DNA of 64,000 nucleotides. Origin: Planosporangium sp963837285 (GTDB lineage Bacteria; Actinomycetota; Actinomycetes; Mycobacteriales; Micromonosporaceae). Positions 1 to 6,870 of the stretch are shown in pieces. Under the pieces are notes generated by a model. The model was not told the DNA's origin, did no database searches, and saw nothing but the letters and a program-made list of their open reading frames with translations. The translations under genes were made by a program, and so were the position numbers. Position 1 is the stretch's first letter; each line of letters starts with the position of its first letter. The stretch is from NCBI GenBank assembly GCA_963837285.1, contig CAWIMS010000006.1, forward strand, positions 1,473,897 to 1,537,896, written 5' to 3'.

Positions 1-99
1 CGCCACAGCAAAGATCCTGATGGTCCGACGCTGACGTACACCCGCGCGGAATGGGATGCTTTTGTGGCGGGGGTCAAAGCTGACGAGTTCGACCTGTAG
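1..99 (+). CDS. DUF397 protein, C-terminal end only
   Basis: The first 32 codons of the window read in frame to a TAG at 97-99 and end in the typical DUF397 tail (TRAEWDAFVAGVKADEFDL). DUF397 proteins are small actinobacterial partners of XRE-DUF5753 regulators. The same tail pattern (TTEEWDSFLDGAKKGEFD) occurs in the complete DUF397 gene at 40109. The N-terminal part lies outside the window, so the partner gene cannot be seen. Confidence 0.8.
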   Translation, partial: RHSKDPDGPTLTYTRAEWDAFVAGVKADEFDL

Positions 100-108
100 C
101 TAGACCCG

Positions 109-157
109 AAAGCAATCGACCCCCGGATGAGCGAAAACGGGGGTCGATTGCTTTTTC
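109..157 (+). terminator. Rho-independent terminator after the DUF397 gene
   Basis: A perfect 17-bp inverted repeat (109-125 with 138-154) closes a 12-nt loop and runs into a T-rich stretch. It starts 10 bases after the DUF397 stop codon, so it is a strong intrinsic terminator for that gene. Confidence 0.9.
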
Positions 158-263
158 TTATGCGGCGCAGGTCGGTCGAACCCCTGTGGATGACGAGGGT
201 TGTACTACCGCCTTACTTCCGGAATGCCGCCCAAAGTTGGGGAAAGGTCCGGCACCGGTGCGC

Positions 264-512
264 TTAACGCCGACTCATCAACGCTTTAGTCGTCGTTTCG
301 ACTCGGGCCTGAATCCAGCCGGCGGCCGTGGTAAGCATCGCGGCGTAACGAACCATCTCGGCGGGCTTGTCGATGTGCTTGGCGCGCAGGGCGGCCATGT
401 GATCGGCGGCGGTGACGTCGGATATCGCGGCCAGGGCGCGGACGGCTGACCAGACCACTTCGAGTAGCCGCTCGAATCGGCCGTACTCGTACTCATCGTG
501 GTCGATGGTCAT
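264..512 (-). CDS. Small protein of unknown function (82 aa)
   Basis: I do not recognise the family. The start chosen is the ATG at 512, which follows a purine-rich ribosome site (AGGAGAAGAG) six bases upstream. The longer reading frame above it has no such site. The product begins with an acidic stretch (MTIDHDEYEYGRFERLLEVV) and appears largely helical, with no membrane segment or signal peptide. It is transcribed away from the MBL-fold gene at 743. Confidence 0.6.
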   Translation of the reverse strand: MTIDHDEYEYGRFERLLEVVWSAVRALAAISDVTAADHMAALRAKHIDKPAEMVRYAAMLTTAAGWIQARVETTTKALMSRR

Positions 513-554
513 GTGGATCTCTTCTCCTCTTGTGGTTACGTTCCGTTGATAGCC

Positions 555-710
555 ATGGTCAACGAGGCAACTTCGTCGAGCGCCCGACAGCGGGCCGAGA
601 TCCAGGAGCTGAAGCTGGCGTTGGCCGAGGCGACGGTGCAGTTGCGGATCTGGCAGAAGGGCTCGGAGTTCATCGACCGGGTCCCCACCGCCAGGTACTA
701 CCGTCTCTAG
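555..710 (+). CDS. Possible small helical ORF (51 aa)
   Basis: This short frame could encode a charged helix with heptad-like leucines (AEIQELKLALAEATVQLRIW) followed by a tail ending ARYYRL. It lies 32 bases upstream of the MBL-fold gene on the same strand and could share its transcript. No clear ribosome site precedes the ATG, and I do not recognise the family. It might be a real leader gene or a relic of a larger coiled-coil protein. Confidence 0.35.
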   Translation: MVNEATSSSARQRAEIQELKLALAEATVQLRIWQKGSEFIDRVPTARYYRL

Positions 711-742
711 CGATTGCAAACCACAAGCAGAAGGAGCCGTCC

Positions 743-1561
743 GTGCTGAGGCAGGTCGCAGAGGGTGTGTTGATCCACGAGAGCGAGTTCTGCCAGAGCA
801 ACGCCATTGTGGTGCAAGGCCGGGCGGGCGTGTTGCTTATCGACCCTGGGGTGCACGGGGACGAAATGGCCTGCCTCGCGAACGACCTGTCCGATTCGGG
901 CCAGACCGTTGTGGCGGGCTTCTCGACGCATCCTCATTGGGATCACCTGCTCTGGCACGCCGGGCTCGGCGCGGCGCCCCGTTACGGCACGGCGCGCTGC
1001 GCGGCTACTGCCGAAGATCGGCTGTCGGGCGGGGTAGATGCGGTTGCAAAGGCCGCCGGCATCCCCGAGCAGGTACCGCTGGACCTGCTCGGCCTCATTG
1101 CCGGCCTGCCCGCCGGGACGGCGCAGATTCCTTGGGGCGGCCCTCAAGTCCGGATCATCGAGCATCAAGCACACGCCCCGGGCCATGCGGCGCTGTTGAT
1201 CGAGGAACGCGGGGTTCTCGTCGCCGGCGACATGCTTTCCGATGTCCTGATCCCGATGCTCGACCTGAACGCCCCTGACCCGATCGAGGACTACCTCGCC
1301 GCGCTGGGCCTGATCGAGGGCGTGGCGGGCGACGTCAACGTCCTCGTCCCTGGCCACGGGTCGGCCGGCGGAGCTGATCAGGTACAGGCACGGATCGACC
1401 AGGATCGGGCGTACGTGCACGCCGTGCGTGACGCCCACGCTATCAGCGACCCGCGGGTCGGCCCATCGGCCAAAGACGGCTGGGACTGGGTGGCCGGCGT
1501 GCACGAACGGCAACTCCAGCGTCTCGCCCAAAGAAGCGAGCGCGACGGCACGCCCGGATAG
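743..1561 (+). CDS. MBL-fold metallo-hydrolase
   Basis: This is a metallo-beta-lactamase superfamily protein of 272 residues. The hallmark motif HPHWDH lies at about residues 63-68, with further metal ligands at H149 (APGHA), D164 (AGDM) and H206 (VPGHG). This is the full two-metal ligand set, so an active hydrolase is expected; the substrate cannot be read from the sequence. The start is the GTG at 743, preceded by AAGGAG with six bases spacing. The longer frame upstream lacks MBL features. No signal peptide is seen, so it is probably cytoplasmic. Confidence 0.9.
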   Translation: MLRQVAEGVLIHESEFCQSNAIVVQGRAGVLLIDPGVHGDEMACLANDLSDSGQTVVAGFSTHPHWDHLLWHAGLGAAPRYGTARCAATAEDRLSGGVDAVAKAAGIPEQVPLDLLGLIAGLPAGTAQIPWGGPQVRIIEHQAHAPGHAALLIEERGVLVAGDMLSDVLIPMLDLNAPDPIEDYLAALGLIEGVAGDVNVLVPGHGSAGGADQVQARIDQDRAYVHAVRDAHAISDPRVGPSAKDGWDWVAGVHERQLQRLAQRSERDGTPG

Positions 1562-1592
1562 AGATCCGTTCAGGACACAAGCGAACCTGACC

Positions 1593-1835
1593 TCACGGCA
1601 TGGCTTCGAGGTGAGCGCGGCGAGAAGCTCGGCGAGAAAGCTCGGCGAGGGCTGTCTGTGCCGAAGCGGAGATGTTGGGACCGACTGCGACGAGGGACGC
1701 GACGAGTGCTGATGCTTCGCCTGGAGTGAGGGTCAGCGGTGAGAGTTCGCGCCGCGCGTCGATGCGGTAGCCGCCGCCGGGACCGCGCTGGACCTCGACG
1801 GGTACACCGGCCCGTAGCGTCTTGAAGTCGAAACC
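1593..1835 (-). pseudogene. Relic of a YafY/WYL-type regulator
   Basis: On the minus strand a segment reads LRAGVPVEVQRGPGGGYRID and then a stretch rich in LTPGEASALVASLVAVGP. This matches the junction of the N-terminal HTH and linker of YafY-like (HTH_11 plus WYL) regulators. The HTH itself is missing upstream and the WYL domain is missing downstream; the frame closes about 50 residues after the match. It appears to be a fragment left by deletion. The upstream part of the frame (GRWNEPD) belongs to a duplicated element, not to the regulator family. Confidence 0.5.
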
Positions 1836-1876
1836 TTCCAGCGCCGGGTCAGGCTCGTTCCAGCGGCCGATGCCAC
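1836..1876 (+). repeat. 41-bp element, copy 1
   Basis: This 41-base stretch matches 3886-3926 at 35 of 41 positions without gaps. Both copies stand just upstream of a gene for a secreted protein, and both are followed by GGGAGG then ATG (1902-1911 here). On the minus strand both copies read G-x-GRWN-x-PD in frame, so the pair may be a duplicated coding remnant or a shared leader element. Confidence 0.6.
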
Positions 1877-1889
1877 CGTACAACGGCAC

Positions 1890-2534
1890 ATGCCCATACC
1901 CGGGAGGGATGACAGACATGCTTGTCCGTACGTTGTGGGGAGGGCCGCGACAACGGTCCTGGTAGGACTGCTTGCCACCCTCGCGGTCGCCGCTCCGGCG
2001 GCCGCCCACGGCACATCGACACGATCCGACAGCAACACAGTGACAACCGACGGCGCGACCGGTGACGCCGCCGCGGCGGCCGCGGCGAAGAAGGCGGGTG
2101 TATCACCGAACGCGGAGTCCGACTTCTGCATCGCGGGTCAGTTCCCGCTCAACTGCTGGGTCTTCGAACCCATCGTCAACCGGCCGTCGGCCACGTACCC
2201 GAACATCCAGTTCTTCCCCGGCGCGCATGTCTTCGTCGACGCGGGCGGCTGCGTGCAGACCGGTGGCCACGGCAAGACCTGGAAGCGGTACGTCAACCCG
2301 TCGTCCGACAACGGTCTCTGCCACGGTCTCATGTACATTCCGGGCGTCACCAACGGCCTCCAGCCGTTGTGGACGCTGGTCGGGCGGACCTTCGTGACCA
2401 CCGCCGGTGGAGCGCTGTTCCTCGGATACCAGGACGACGGGTACTCCGACAACGGCTACTACTCGCACGACGACGGCACCGGCGACCAGTGCAAGGGCGT
2501 CGGGAACGCCTGGGTACACCTGATCATCAGCTAA
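1890..2534 (+). CDS. Secreted protein of unknown function
   Basis: The product (214 aa from the first ATG) has a hydrophobic stretch (TTVLVGLLATLAVAAPAAAHG, about residues 21-40) ending in an AxA cleavage site, so export is likely. The mature part holds four cysteines (near residues 84, 92, 118 and 145) and many Trp/Tyr/Gly residues. It resembles small secreted proteins of actinomycetes, but I cannot name a family. The start is doubtful: the best ribosome site (GGGAGG at 1902) leads to an ATG at 1909 in another frame, while the in-frame ATG at 1890 has none. A one-base indel in the first codons, or a leader peptide, would explain this. It converges with the MFS gene and overlaps it by 8 bp. 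Confidence 0.6.
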   Translation: MPIPGRDDRHACPYVVGRAATTVLVGLLATLAVAAPAAAHGTSTRSDSNTVTTDGATGDAAAAAAAKKAGVSPNAESDFCIAGQFPLNCWVFEPIVNRPSATYPNIQFFPGAHVFVDAGGCVQTGGHGKTWKRYVNPSSDNGLCHGLMYIPGVTNGLQPLWTLVGRTFVTTAGGALFLGYQDDGYSDNGYYSHDDGTGDQCKGVGNAWVHLIIS

Positions 2535-3801
2535 TTTCGGACTGCTCGGGGTGCGCCTGTTCAGGCGCGCCCCGAATCGGCGCGCGGTACCGGAAGAACG
2601 CCGGCATCGCCAGGGCGATCAGCCCGGCGCCGGCGATCGTGGCGAGCCCGCCGCTGACCGCGCTGACTCCGGTCGTGGTCAGCGACGCGACCGCCCCGGC
2701 CCGGAAGTTGCCCAGCTGCGGGCAGGCCGCGCCGACGACGAACTCGGCGGCGCTGGCCCGGCCACGGTACCGATCGGGGGTGGCGAGCTGGATGACCGTG
2801 GTGCGGAAGACGACGCTGAGCACGTCGGCCGTGCCGGCCACGATCAGGCACGCCACCGCCAGCCACAGGACCCGTGCCAGACCGAAGGCGGCCAGGCCCG
2901 CGCCCCACACGCCGCCGGCGATCAGGATCGCGCGGCCCTGCCGGGACACCCGGCCGACCGGTCCGGACAGCGCGGTGCCGAGCAGGCCGCCGATCGCGGG
3001 GGCGGCGGCGAGCAGGCCGAGGGTACGCGGTGAGCCGCCGAACCGCTCGGCGTTGATGGCCGGGAACAGCGCGAACGGCATCCCGAGCACGGTGGCGCTG
3101 AGGTCGGCGAGCAGGGCGCCGGACAGGACCCGGTTGTGCCGGATGAAGCGCAGCCCGTCGAGGACCGCCGCAAGGCCCCGCGCGGAAACGCCGGAGCCTT
3201 CCGGGCGCATCGCCGGCAGCCGGGCGACGCCGTAGAGCGCGCCGGTGAAGCTGATCGCGTCGACCAGATAGCACACCCGCAGCCCGCCGGCCGCGGCGAA
3301 CAGCCCGGCGACGAGCGGCCCGACGGTCACGCTCAGGTGCATGGACAGCATGTTCAGCGCGGCTCCGGCCGGAACCTGGTCGGCGGGCAGCAGCCGGGGC
3401 AGGAACGTCCGCCGTGCCGGCGCGTTCACCGCGCTCAGCGCGGCCTGCACGACAACCAGGGTGTACAGCAGCCAGAGCTGGTCCAGGCCGGCGAAAGCCT
3501 GCACCGCGAACATGCCGGAGACGGCGGCCAGGCTGCTCGTGGTGACCAGGACCAGGCGGCGCCGGTCGACCGCGTCGATGATCGAGCCGGCGGCCAGGCC
3601 CACCAGGACGCCGGGAACCGCGATGGCGAGGCCCACCCCGCCGACCGCGACCGACGAATGGGTCGCCCGGTAGATCTGCAGCGCGACCGCGAAGCTGGTC
3701 ATCTGGCTGCCGATCGACGACAGCGTCGAGCCGGTCCACAGCCGCCGGAACGCGGGCGTGCCGCGCAGCGGCCGGAGATCGGCGACCAGCCGCTTCGACA
3801 T
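2527..3801 (-). CDS. MFS transporter (EntS-like)
   Basis: A 424-residue polytopic membrane protein of the major facilitator superfamily. It shows about twelve hydrophobic segments. The conserved loop between helices 2 and 3 appears as AAGSIIDAVDRRRLVLV, and a second signature as LLPADQVPAGAALNMLSM. The latter is typical of the EntS/MFS_3 group of efflux pumps (enterobactin and drug exporters). The ATG at 3801 fits the family N-terminus. Its substrate cannot be inferred, as no biosynthetic genes adjoin it. Confidence 0.88.
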   Translation of the reverse strand: MSKRLVADLRPLRGTPAFRRLWTGSTLSSIGSQMTSFAVALQIYRATHSSVAVGGVGLAIAVPGVLVGLAAGSIIDAVDRRRLVLVTTSSLAAVSGMFAVQAFAGLDQLWLLYTLVVVQAALSAVNAPARRTFLPRLLPADQVPAGAALNMLSMHLSVTVGPLVAGLFAAAGGLRVCYLVDAISFTGALYGVARLPAMRPEGSGVSARGLAAVLDGLRFIRHNRVLSGALLADLSATVLGMPFALFPAINAERFGGSPRTLGLLAAAPAIGGLLGTALSGPVGRVSRQGRAILIAGGVWGAGLAAFGLARVLWLAVACLIVAGTADVLSVVFRTTVIQLATPDRYRGRASAAEFVVGAACPQLGNFRAGAVASLTTTGVSAVSGGLATIAGAGLIALAMPAFFRYRAPIRGAPEQAHPEQSEIS

Positions 3802-3885
3802 CGAACCAACTCCCCGTACCCGTCAAACCCGGCCGATCCTTGTCGGCGCCGGCCGGTATCTCAACCGGATAACGGGGCGTGACGG

Positions 3886-3926
3886 TTCCAGTTCCGCGTC
3901 AGGGCCGTTCCAGCGGCCGGTGCCAC
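3886..3926 (+). repeat. 41-bp element, copy 2
   Basis: Second copy of the element at 1836-1876 (35 of 41 bases identical). It ends 48 bases before the start of the propeller gene and is followed by GGGAGG and an ATG at 3938 that opens only a three-codon frame (ATG GAG TGC TGA). Confidence 0.6.
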
Positions 3927-3974
3927 GCTGCCGGGAGGTATGGAGTGCTGAGCCGACGAACCGAGGGAGCAGGC

Positions 3975-5111
3975 ATGAAACAACTCAGCCGGATCGGCAC
4001 CGGTAGCTTCGTGGCGGCCGCCGCCGGCGTGATCGTCATGGTCGCCGGTGGCCCGGCCTTCGCGTCGACTGCCGCGCAGCTACCGGTCGACGCGGTCGGC
4101 AGCCAGAGCGGGCTCGGCGACGTGGTACCCGTCTCGGCCACCGACGGGTGGGCGGTCGGCGGCGACGGCAACGGTTTGATCGAGCGCTTCAACGGTACGC
4201 GATGGTCCGTCGTCGCGAGCCCGGACCTGCTCGATCACCGCCACCCCAACAACTTCGCCGGGCTGTCCGGGGTCGACGCCACGTCGGCGACCAACGCGTT
4301 CGCGGTCGGCAGTACGACGGCCTTCAACGCGGGCGGCGCGTCGGCCGTCGCGCTGCGCTGGAACGGTACGGCGTGGAACCGCAGTACCGTCGCCACGCCG
4401 AGCGGTGCCACCAGTTCCCTGAGGGACGTCAAGGCGTTCTCGGCGAGCGATGCGTGGGCGGTCGGTACCACCGGCTCGTCGGCGCTCGGGCAGAACCTGA
4501 TCATGCATTACACCGGTACCACGTGGACCCAGGTGCCGGCGCCGAGCCCCGGTACCCGGGACAACCTGCTGACCTCGGTGGCCGGCAGTGGACCCAACGA
4601 CGTGTGGGCGGTCGGGTACTTCCGCAACCTCCCGTACGGCAACCGGATCCGGCTGCCGCAGATCCTGCACTGGAACGGCAGCGCCTGGAGCCAGGTGACC
4701 AGCCCGGACAGCGGCGCGGGTCACAGCACGTACCTGTACGGGGTCGCGGTCACGTCGGCGACCGACGCGTGGGCGGTCGGTAACGGTGACGGCGGGGCGT
4801 TCGTCGCGCGCTGGAACGGCACCGCCTGGATCTCGGTACCCGCGCCGGCGTTGACCACGCTGAGCACCGTCAGCGCCCGGTCGGCCGGCGACGTGTGGGT
4901 GGCCGGCGCGGACGCGTCCGGCGCGCCGGCGCTCGCGCACTGGAACGGCGCGAGCTGGTCGCTGACCACGGTCACCGTGACCGGCGGGACCGGACTGCCG
5001 GCGCTCTCCTCGGTCGCGGTCGCCCCCGGCGGCACCGAATGGGCGGTCGGCTCGCGCTGGGACGGGACGACCGGCAACTCGACCCCGCTCGCCTATCGCG
5101 TAACCGGCTAG
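3975..5111 (+). CDS. Secreted seven-bladed beta-propeller-like protein
   Basis: The 378-residue product starts at an ATG with GAGGGAG six bases upstream. It carries a signal peptide (hydrophobic to about residue 30, ending GGPAFAS). The mature part is a repeat protein: the motif D-x-W-[AV]-[VA]-G recurs seven times (GWAVGGD, AFAVGST, AWAVGTT, VWAVGYF, AWAVGNG, VWVAGAD, EWAVGSR). Each is followed or preceded by a [RH]-[WYF]-x-G-x-x-W strand. Spacing of about 50 residues suggests a seven-bladed propeller, probably a binding module outside the cell. No catalytic motif or sorting signal is visible. Confidence 0.75.
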   Translation: MKQLSRIGTGSFVAAAAGVIVMVAGGPAFASTAAQLPVDAVGSQSGLGDVVPVSATDGWAVGGDGNGLIERFNGTRWSVVASPDLLDHRHPNNFAGLSGVDATSATNAFAVGSTTAFNAGGASAVALRWNGTAWNRSTVATPSGATSSLRDVKAFSASDAWAVGTTGSSALGQNLIMHYTGTTWTQVPAPSPGTRDNLLTSVAGSGPNDVWAVGYFRNLPYGNRIRLPQILHWNGSAWSQVTSPDSGAGHSTYLYGVAVTSATDAWAVGNGDGGAFVARWNGTAWISVPAPALTTLSTVSARSAGDVWVAGADASGAPALAHWNGASWSLTTVTVTGGTGLPALSSVAVAPGGTEWAVGSRWDGTTGNSTPLAYRVTG

Positions 5112-5140
5112 CCAACCCGAAGACCCTATTCCCTGAAGAA

Positions 5141-5179
5141 CCTGCCGGCGCCACCCCCACCAACGGTGGCGCCGGCAGG
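5141..5179. terminator. Bidirectional terminator
   Basis: A perfect 15-bp GC-rich inverted repeat (5141-5155 with 5165-5179) with a 9-nt loop lies between the convergent propeller and TauE genes, so it can end transcription from both sides. Confidence 0.85.
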
Positions 5180-5201
5180 ACGTGTACCCCCGGAATGTCC
5201 G

Positions 5202-5966
5202 TCAGCCCCGGAGGGCGAGATACGGCGCCAGGGCGAGCAGCACGACGATCAGGGCGTTCTTCAGGTGGCGGGTGGGCAGCGCGTGGGCGATCTTCCAGCC
5301 CAGCAGCACCCCCGCCAGCTCGGGGATCCCGACCACGGCGACCAGCGGCCAGCTGACCGCGCCCGCGGCGAGGTAGCCGGCGGCGCCCACACAGGCGATG
5401 ACGACCGACTGGACCTGCGCGGCGGCGAGCGATTCCAGCACCCGCATCCCGAGGGCGACCAGCAGCGGAACGGTGAACATCGGCCCGCCGACGCCGAACG
5501 CGCCGCTGGCGGCGGCGACAGCCAACCCCAGCGCCGCGATCACCGGCGTGGGCGGTGGGGTCGCGGTTTCCGCGGGTCGGCGGTGTTCGCGGTACCAGAC
5601 CAGCGCGGCCACCAGCGCCACCATGATCCCGAGGAGCACGCCGAAGGTATGCCTGGAGAACGCGCTGTTGAGCAGGACGCCGACCGGGGTGCCGAGCAGG
5701 GCGGTGCCCGCGAGGATCAGGGCGGTGCGGCGGGTGTCCGGCTCGCGGAGCTGCCCGGAACGGGTGTAGGCGGCGGTGCCCAGCACCCCGGCGGCGATAT
5801 ACGTGACGAGGGCGGTGCCGGCCACCTCGGGCGGGGACAGGCTGGTGAGCGCGAACAGCCCGATCGTGGGGATCACCCCGCCGGGGCCGAGGGCGGTGAT
5901 CCCGACCCCGCCGACGAACCCGAACAGCGCCAGCAGCACCAGCAACGGAATCGTCAGGCCGGCCAC
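5202..5966 (-). CDS. TauE/SafE family sulfite/anion exporter
   Basis: A 254-residue integral membrane protein of the TSUP family. The two family repeats are visible: an N-terminal half beginning LFGFVGGVGITALGPGGVIP and a C-terminal half with SGAFGVGGPMFTVPLLVALG. About eight hydrophobic helices fit the usual length. TSUP proteins move sulfite, sulfonates or other small anions. The neighbours give no clue to the substrate. Confidence 0.85.
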   Translation of the reverse strand: MAGLTIPLLVLLALFGFVGGVGITALGPGGVIPTIGLFALTSLSPPEVAGTALVTYIAAGVLGTAAYTRSGQLREPDTRRTALILAGTALLGTPVGVLLNSAFSRHTFGVLLGIMVALVAALVWYREHRRPAETATPPPTPVIAALGLAVAAASGAFGVGGPMFTVPLLVALGMRVLESLAAAQVQSVVIACVGAAGYLAAGAVSWPLVAVVGIPELAGVLLGWKIAHALPTRHLKNALIVVLLALAPYLALRG

Positions 5967-5983
5967 GCCATGACCCTAGGGGA

Positions 5984-6169
5984 GCGGTCCGCGTCACCCT
6001 GTCGGCGGCGCAGTCCGCGCTGGCCCGCGAGTACGGCTTCGCCAGCTGGCCCCGGCTGAAGGCCGAGGTCGAACGCCGCCGCCGCGAGGGTGACGCAGCA
6101 GCGGACCACATGATCGAGGGCGGGTGGCTGCGGCGAGCGTACGAAGAAAACAACACGCCGACCGTGAAG
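5984..6169 (+). pseudogene. Relic of an ankyrin-type protein N-terminus
   Basis: In the frame that runs into the DUF5990 gene there is a stretch reading VTLSAAQSALAREYGFASWP followed by RLKAEVERRR. This is the signature that precedes ankyrin repeats or Clp-N-like domains in many actinobacterial proteins. Here nothing of the family follows, and no start codon suits it. It looks like a leftover of a deleted gene, now fused in frame to the next coding region. Confidence 0.45.
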
Positions 6170-6712
6170 CGTCCGGCCGTCAGGTCCACCGCGAAAGCAA
6201 CGGTCCTGGCGGTGCGGATCGACGGCGTCGACCTGCCCGGAATCTCCTGCCATCCCGAGGGCGACGGGACGACACATCAGGCGGTACACGTCGGGCTGTG
6301 CAGCCGGGAGAAGGAGCGGCCCGGCCTCACCGTCCCGGACCGGCCGTGGCGCGCCGTCGAACCGGTGCCTGGAGACGCCGCCTCGGCGCGGTGGGATTTC
6401 GACATCACGGTACGGCCGGCGACGGGCGGCGGCCTGGACTTCGGCGGGCCGTTCGTCCAGGGCGACCGGACCGACCGTCACCTGAAGCTGGTCTGGGGCG
6501 ACGCGCCCGGCGACGGCACCCTCCGGCTGTTCCGCGCCGCGAAGCTGCGCCTCGCCGAGGTGGGCGAGGACCTCGTCACCGCCGCGACGCGACCGGGACA
6601 CCGGCTGGTCGCGCGGATCCGGCTCACCGACGCGAAGGGGCAGCCGATCTGCGCCCGGCTCCGCCCACCCAGCATCGCCTGGGCGACCGAGCCGGCCGAG
6701 ACCGGCGACTGA
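6110..6712 (+). CDS. DUF5990 family protein
   Basis: The part from about residue 35 on matches DUF5990: RIDGVDLPG, HVGLCSREKE, WDFDITV, DFGGPFVQGDRTDRHLKLVW and LFRAAKLRL, in the order expected. The function of the family is unknown; the proteins are small, soluble and common in actinomycetes. The true start is uncertain. The ATG at 6110 includes extra upstream residues from an unrelated relic, and the GTG at 6212 would give the usual family length (about 166 residues). Neither has a strong ribosome site. Confidence 0.7.
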   Translation: MIEGGWLRRAYEENNTPTVKRPAVRSTAKATVLAVRIDGVDLPGISCHPEGDGTTHQAVHVGLCSREKERPGLTVPDRPWRAVEPVPGDAASARWDFDITVRPATGGGLDFGGPFVQGDRTDRHLKLVWGDAPGDGTLRLFRAAKLRLAEVGEDLVTAATRPGHRLVARIRLTDAKGQPICARLRPPSIAWATEPAETGD

Positions 6713-6870
6713 TCCGCTTCGCGACCAGATCGGTGGATTGACACCTGCCGGGACGGACACGGGATTCGCGGTACCCGGTGTGCGATTGGCAGGATCGTCC
6801 ATTGCCGATGGTGGTGTATTGCGGGAAGGATCGGGGGGCAGCGACTGGAGTCTTTTAGGGATATTGGCGG

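Noticed and set aside
170..200. tRNA-like TCGAACCCC stretch
   Set aside because: No acceptor stem, D-arm or anticodon arm can be folded around it.
2551..3882. Long open frames opposite the MFS gene on the plus strand
   Set aside because: They are rich in Arg, Gly and Pro without domain motifs and mirror the codon bias of the real gene. They are shadows of high GC content.
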